In this document: one piece after another, positions 43,793 to 44,411 of the stretch
Layout of the letters: each line of letters starts with the position of its first letter
Numbering within the stretch: position 1 is the first letter of the stretch
Source of the DNA: Pyxidicoccus caerfyrddinensis
GTDB taxonomy: Bacteria > Myxococcota > Myxococcia > Myxococcales > Myxococcaceae
Direction: 5' to 3'
DNA: 44,411 nt
NCBI RefSeq assembly: GCF_010894405.1
Contig: NZ_JAAIYA010000001.1
Location: forward strand, 14,830-59,240
Made by a program: the position numbers and the translations under genes
Notes under the pieces: model-generated
What the model saw: the letters and a program-made list of their open reading frames with translations, nothing else
Database searches by the model: none
What the model was told of the DNA's origin: nothing

Positions 43793-44411
43793 TCACGCGT
43801 TCCCCTCCAGCCAAGACAAGCGAAGAGGTATGTGGTGCTCGCGGACGAGACGCTCGTAATCTTCTCGGATGATGTCCGGGGTCACTCCAAGCCGTTTGGC
43901 AGACATCGTGACCCTGGCGGAAGCAATCACCACGTGAGGATCGAGGCCGGGATCAAGGCCGTCGAGATCCTGTGAGAGAAGGGTTCGAAGCCGCGGAAGC
44001 TTCAGTTCACGCGTCAACCCGATAGTTGCGCTCCGGCGTACGTATTCGCTGTCGTCCGCCCCGGCCCGCGCCCGCAGGAGCTCGAATGTCTCGGGCCGGT
44101 CGGCGAAGCGCTCCACCAGCCAAATCACGGCAGTCGCGCGCACGCTCTCGCTGTCGTCCGCCCCGGCCCGCGCCCGCAGGAGCTCGAATGTCTCGGGCCG
44201 GTCGGCGAAGCCTTTCGCCAGCCCGCGCACGGCAGTCGCGCGCACGCTCTCGCTGTCGTCCGCTCCGGCCCGCGCCCGCAGGAGCTCGAATGTCTCGGGC
44301 CGGTCGGCGAAGCGCTCCGCCAGCACGCGCACGGCAGTCTCGCGCACGCTCTCGCTGTCGTCCGCCCCGGCCCGCGCCCGCAGGAGCTCGAATGTCTCGG
44401 GCCGGTCGACG
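43793..44411 (-). CDS. HEAT-repeat protein, C-terminal part (cut by window edge)
   Basis: About 206 residues, open at its N-terminal side. The visible part starts with 34-residue units (FADRPETFELLRARAGADDS, then ESVRATAVRGLAKG), of which three to four are nearly identical, and ends in a degenerate unit and a distinct ~80-residue C-terminus (VVIASARVTMSAKRLGVTPD, IIREDYERLVREHHI). The two-helix pattern is that of HEAT repeats. From memory, very similar repeats close large NACHT-ATPase proteins of myxobacteria, but the ATPase part, if any, is outside the window. Confidence 0.8.
   Translation of the reverse strand, partial: VDRPETFELLRARAGADDSESVRETAVRVLAERFADRPETFELLRARAGADDSESVRATAVRGLAKGFADRPETFELLRARAGADDSESVRATAVIWLVERFADRPETFELLRARAGADDSEYVRRSATIGLTRELKLPRLRTLLSQDLDGLDPGLDPHVVIASARVTMSAKRLGVTPDIIREDYERLVREHHIPLRLSWLEGNA
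44038..44411. repeat. 102-bp tandem repeats in the HEAT-repeat gene
   Basis: The block containing GAGCTCGAATGTCTCGGGCC recurs at ~102-bp spacing (near 44079, 44181, 44283 and 44385), that is every 34 codons. Copies differ at only a few bases, mainly in the CGCTCCACCAGCCAA segment. The window ends inside a unit. Confidence 0.9.

Noticed and set aside
1..44411. tRNA, rRNA, CRISPR arrays, intact transposases
   Set aside because: No cloverleaf with CCA-type ends, no rRNA-like sequence, no regularly spaced short repeats outside coding repeats, and no transposase motif recognised.

Overview
The window looks like a stretch of a high-GC deltaproteobacterial (myxobacterial, probably Myxococcaceae) genome. 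This is inferred from strong GC bias at third codon positions, a high density of secreted and lipid-anchored proteins with unknown ligands, a Hanks-type Ser/Thr kinase, Kelch, PPC, thrombospondin-3 and MopE-like secreted proteins, and AHH/Imm11 and SMI1 toxin-immunity pairs. No rRNA, tRNA, CRISPR array or intact insertion sequence was seen. Both ends of the window lie inside repeats (a duplicated kinase gene on the left, a HEAT-repeat gene on the right), which is how contig ends often look.

Layout. 1-3.6 kb: truncated kinase duplicate, then two secreted-protein genes (one a di-CXXCH protein with thrombospondin-3 repeats) bracketed by ~115-bp direct repeats. 3.7-5.5 kb: ECF sigma factor with a SnoaL-like tail, coupled to a lipoprotein hydrolase. 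5.5-9 kb: a lipoprotein and an ADOP/MacB-like permease. 9.1-10.5 kb: AHH nuclease toxin with Imm11 immunity protein, then gene debris that includes an 80-bp copy of the end of a MarR gene. 11-15.1 kb: a ten-repeat PPC lipoprotein and a secreted esterase.

15.2-17.6 kb holds the most interesting locus: an 18-bp gene for the pentapeptide MNYLH with a strong ribosome binding site, followed on the same strand by a cytochrome P450 and a SAM methyltransferase. This is the architecture of a biarylitide (myxarylin-like) minimal RiPP cluster. The predicted product is an N-methylated, Tyr-His cross-linked Tyr-Leu-His tripeptide.

17.6-25.5 kb: VOC protein, unknown TPR-like protein, full-length kinase, small membrane protein, DUF1801 protein, Cys-rich lipoprotein, a MarR repressor divergent from an NmrA-like oxidoreductase with a perfect 12-bp palindrome between them, and a small secreted protein. 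25.8-29.9 kb: Kelch lipoprotein, DUF3565 protein with a small frameshifted upstream gene, and a frameshifted lipoprotein toxin with SMI1/KNR4 immunity protein. 29.9-35.6 kb: a divergent sensory/uptake block (YfiR plus histidine kinase; TonB receptor plus LivK-like binding lipoprotein). 35.7-44.4 kb: tandem paralogous secreted proteins, a MopE/TSP3 protein, a parallel beta-helix protein, two lipoproteins (one with helix-hairpin-helix-like sequence), a broken gene, and the end of a HEAT-repeat protein.
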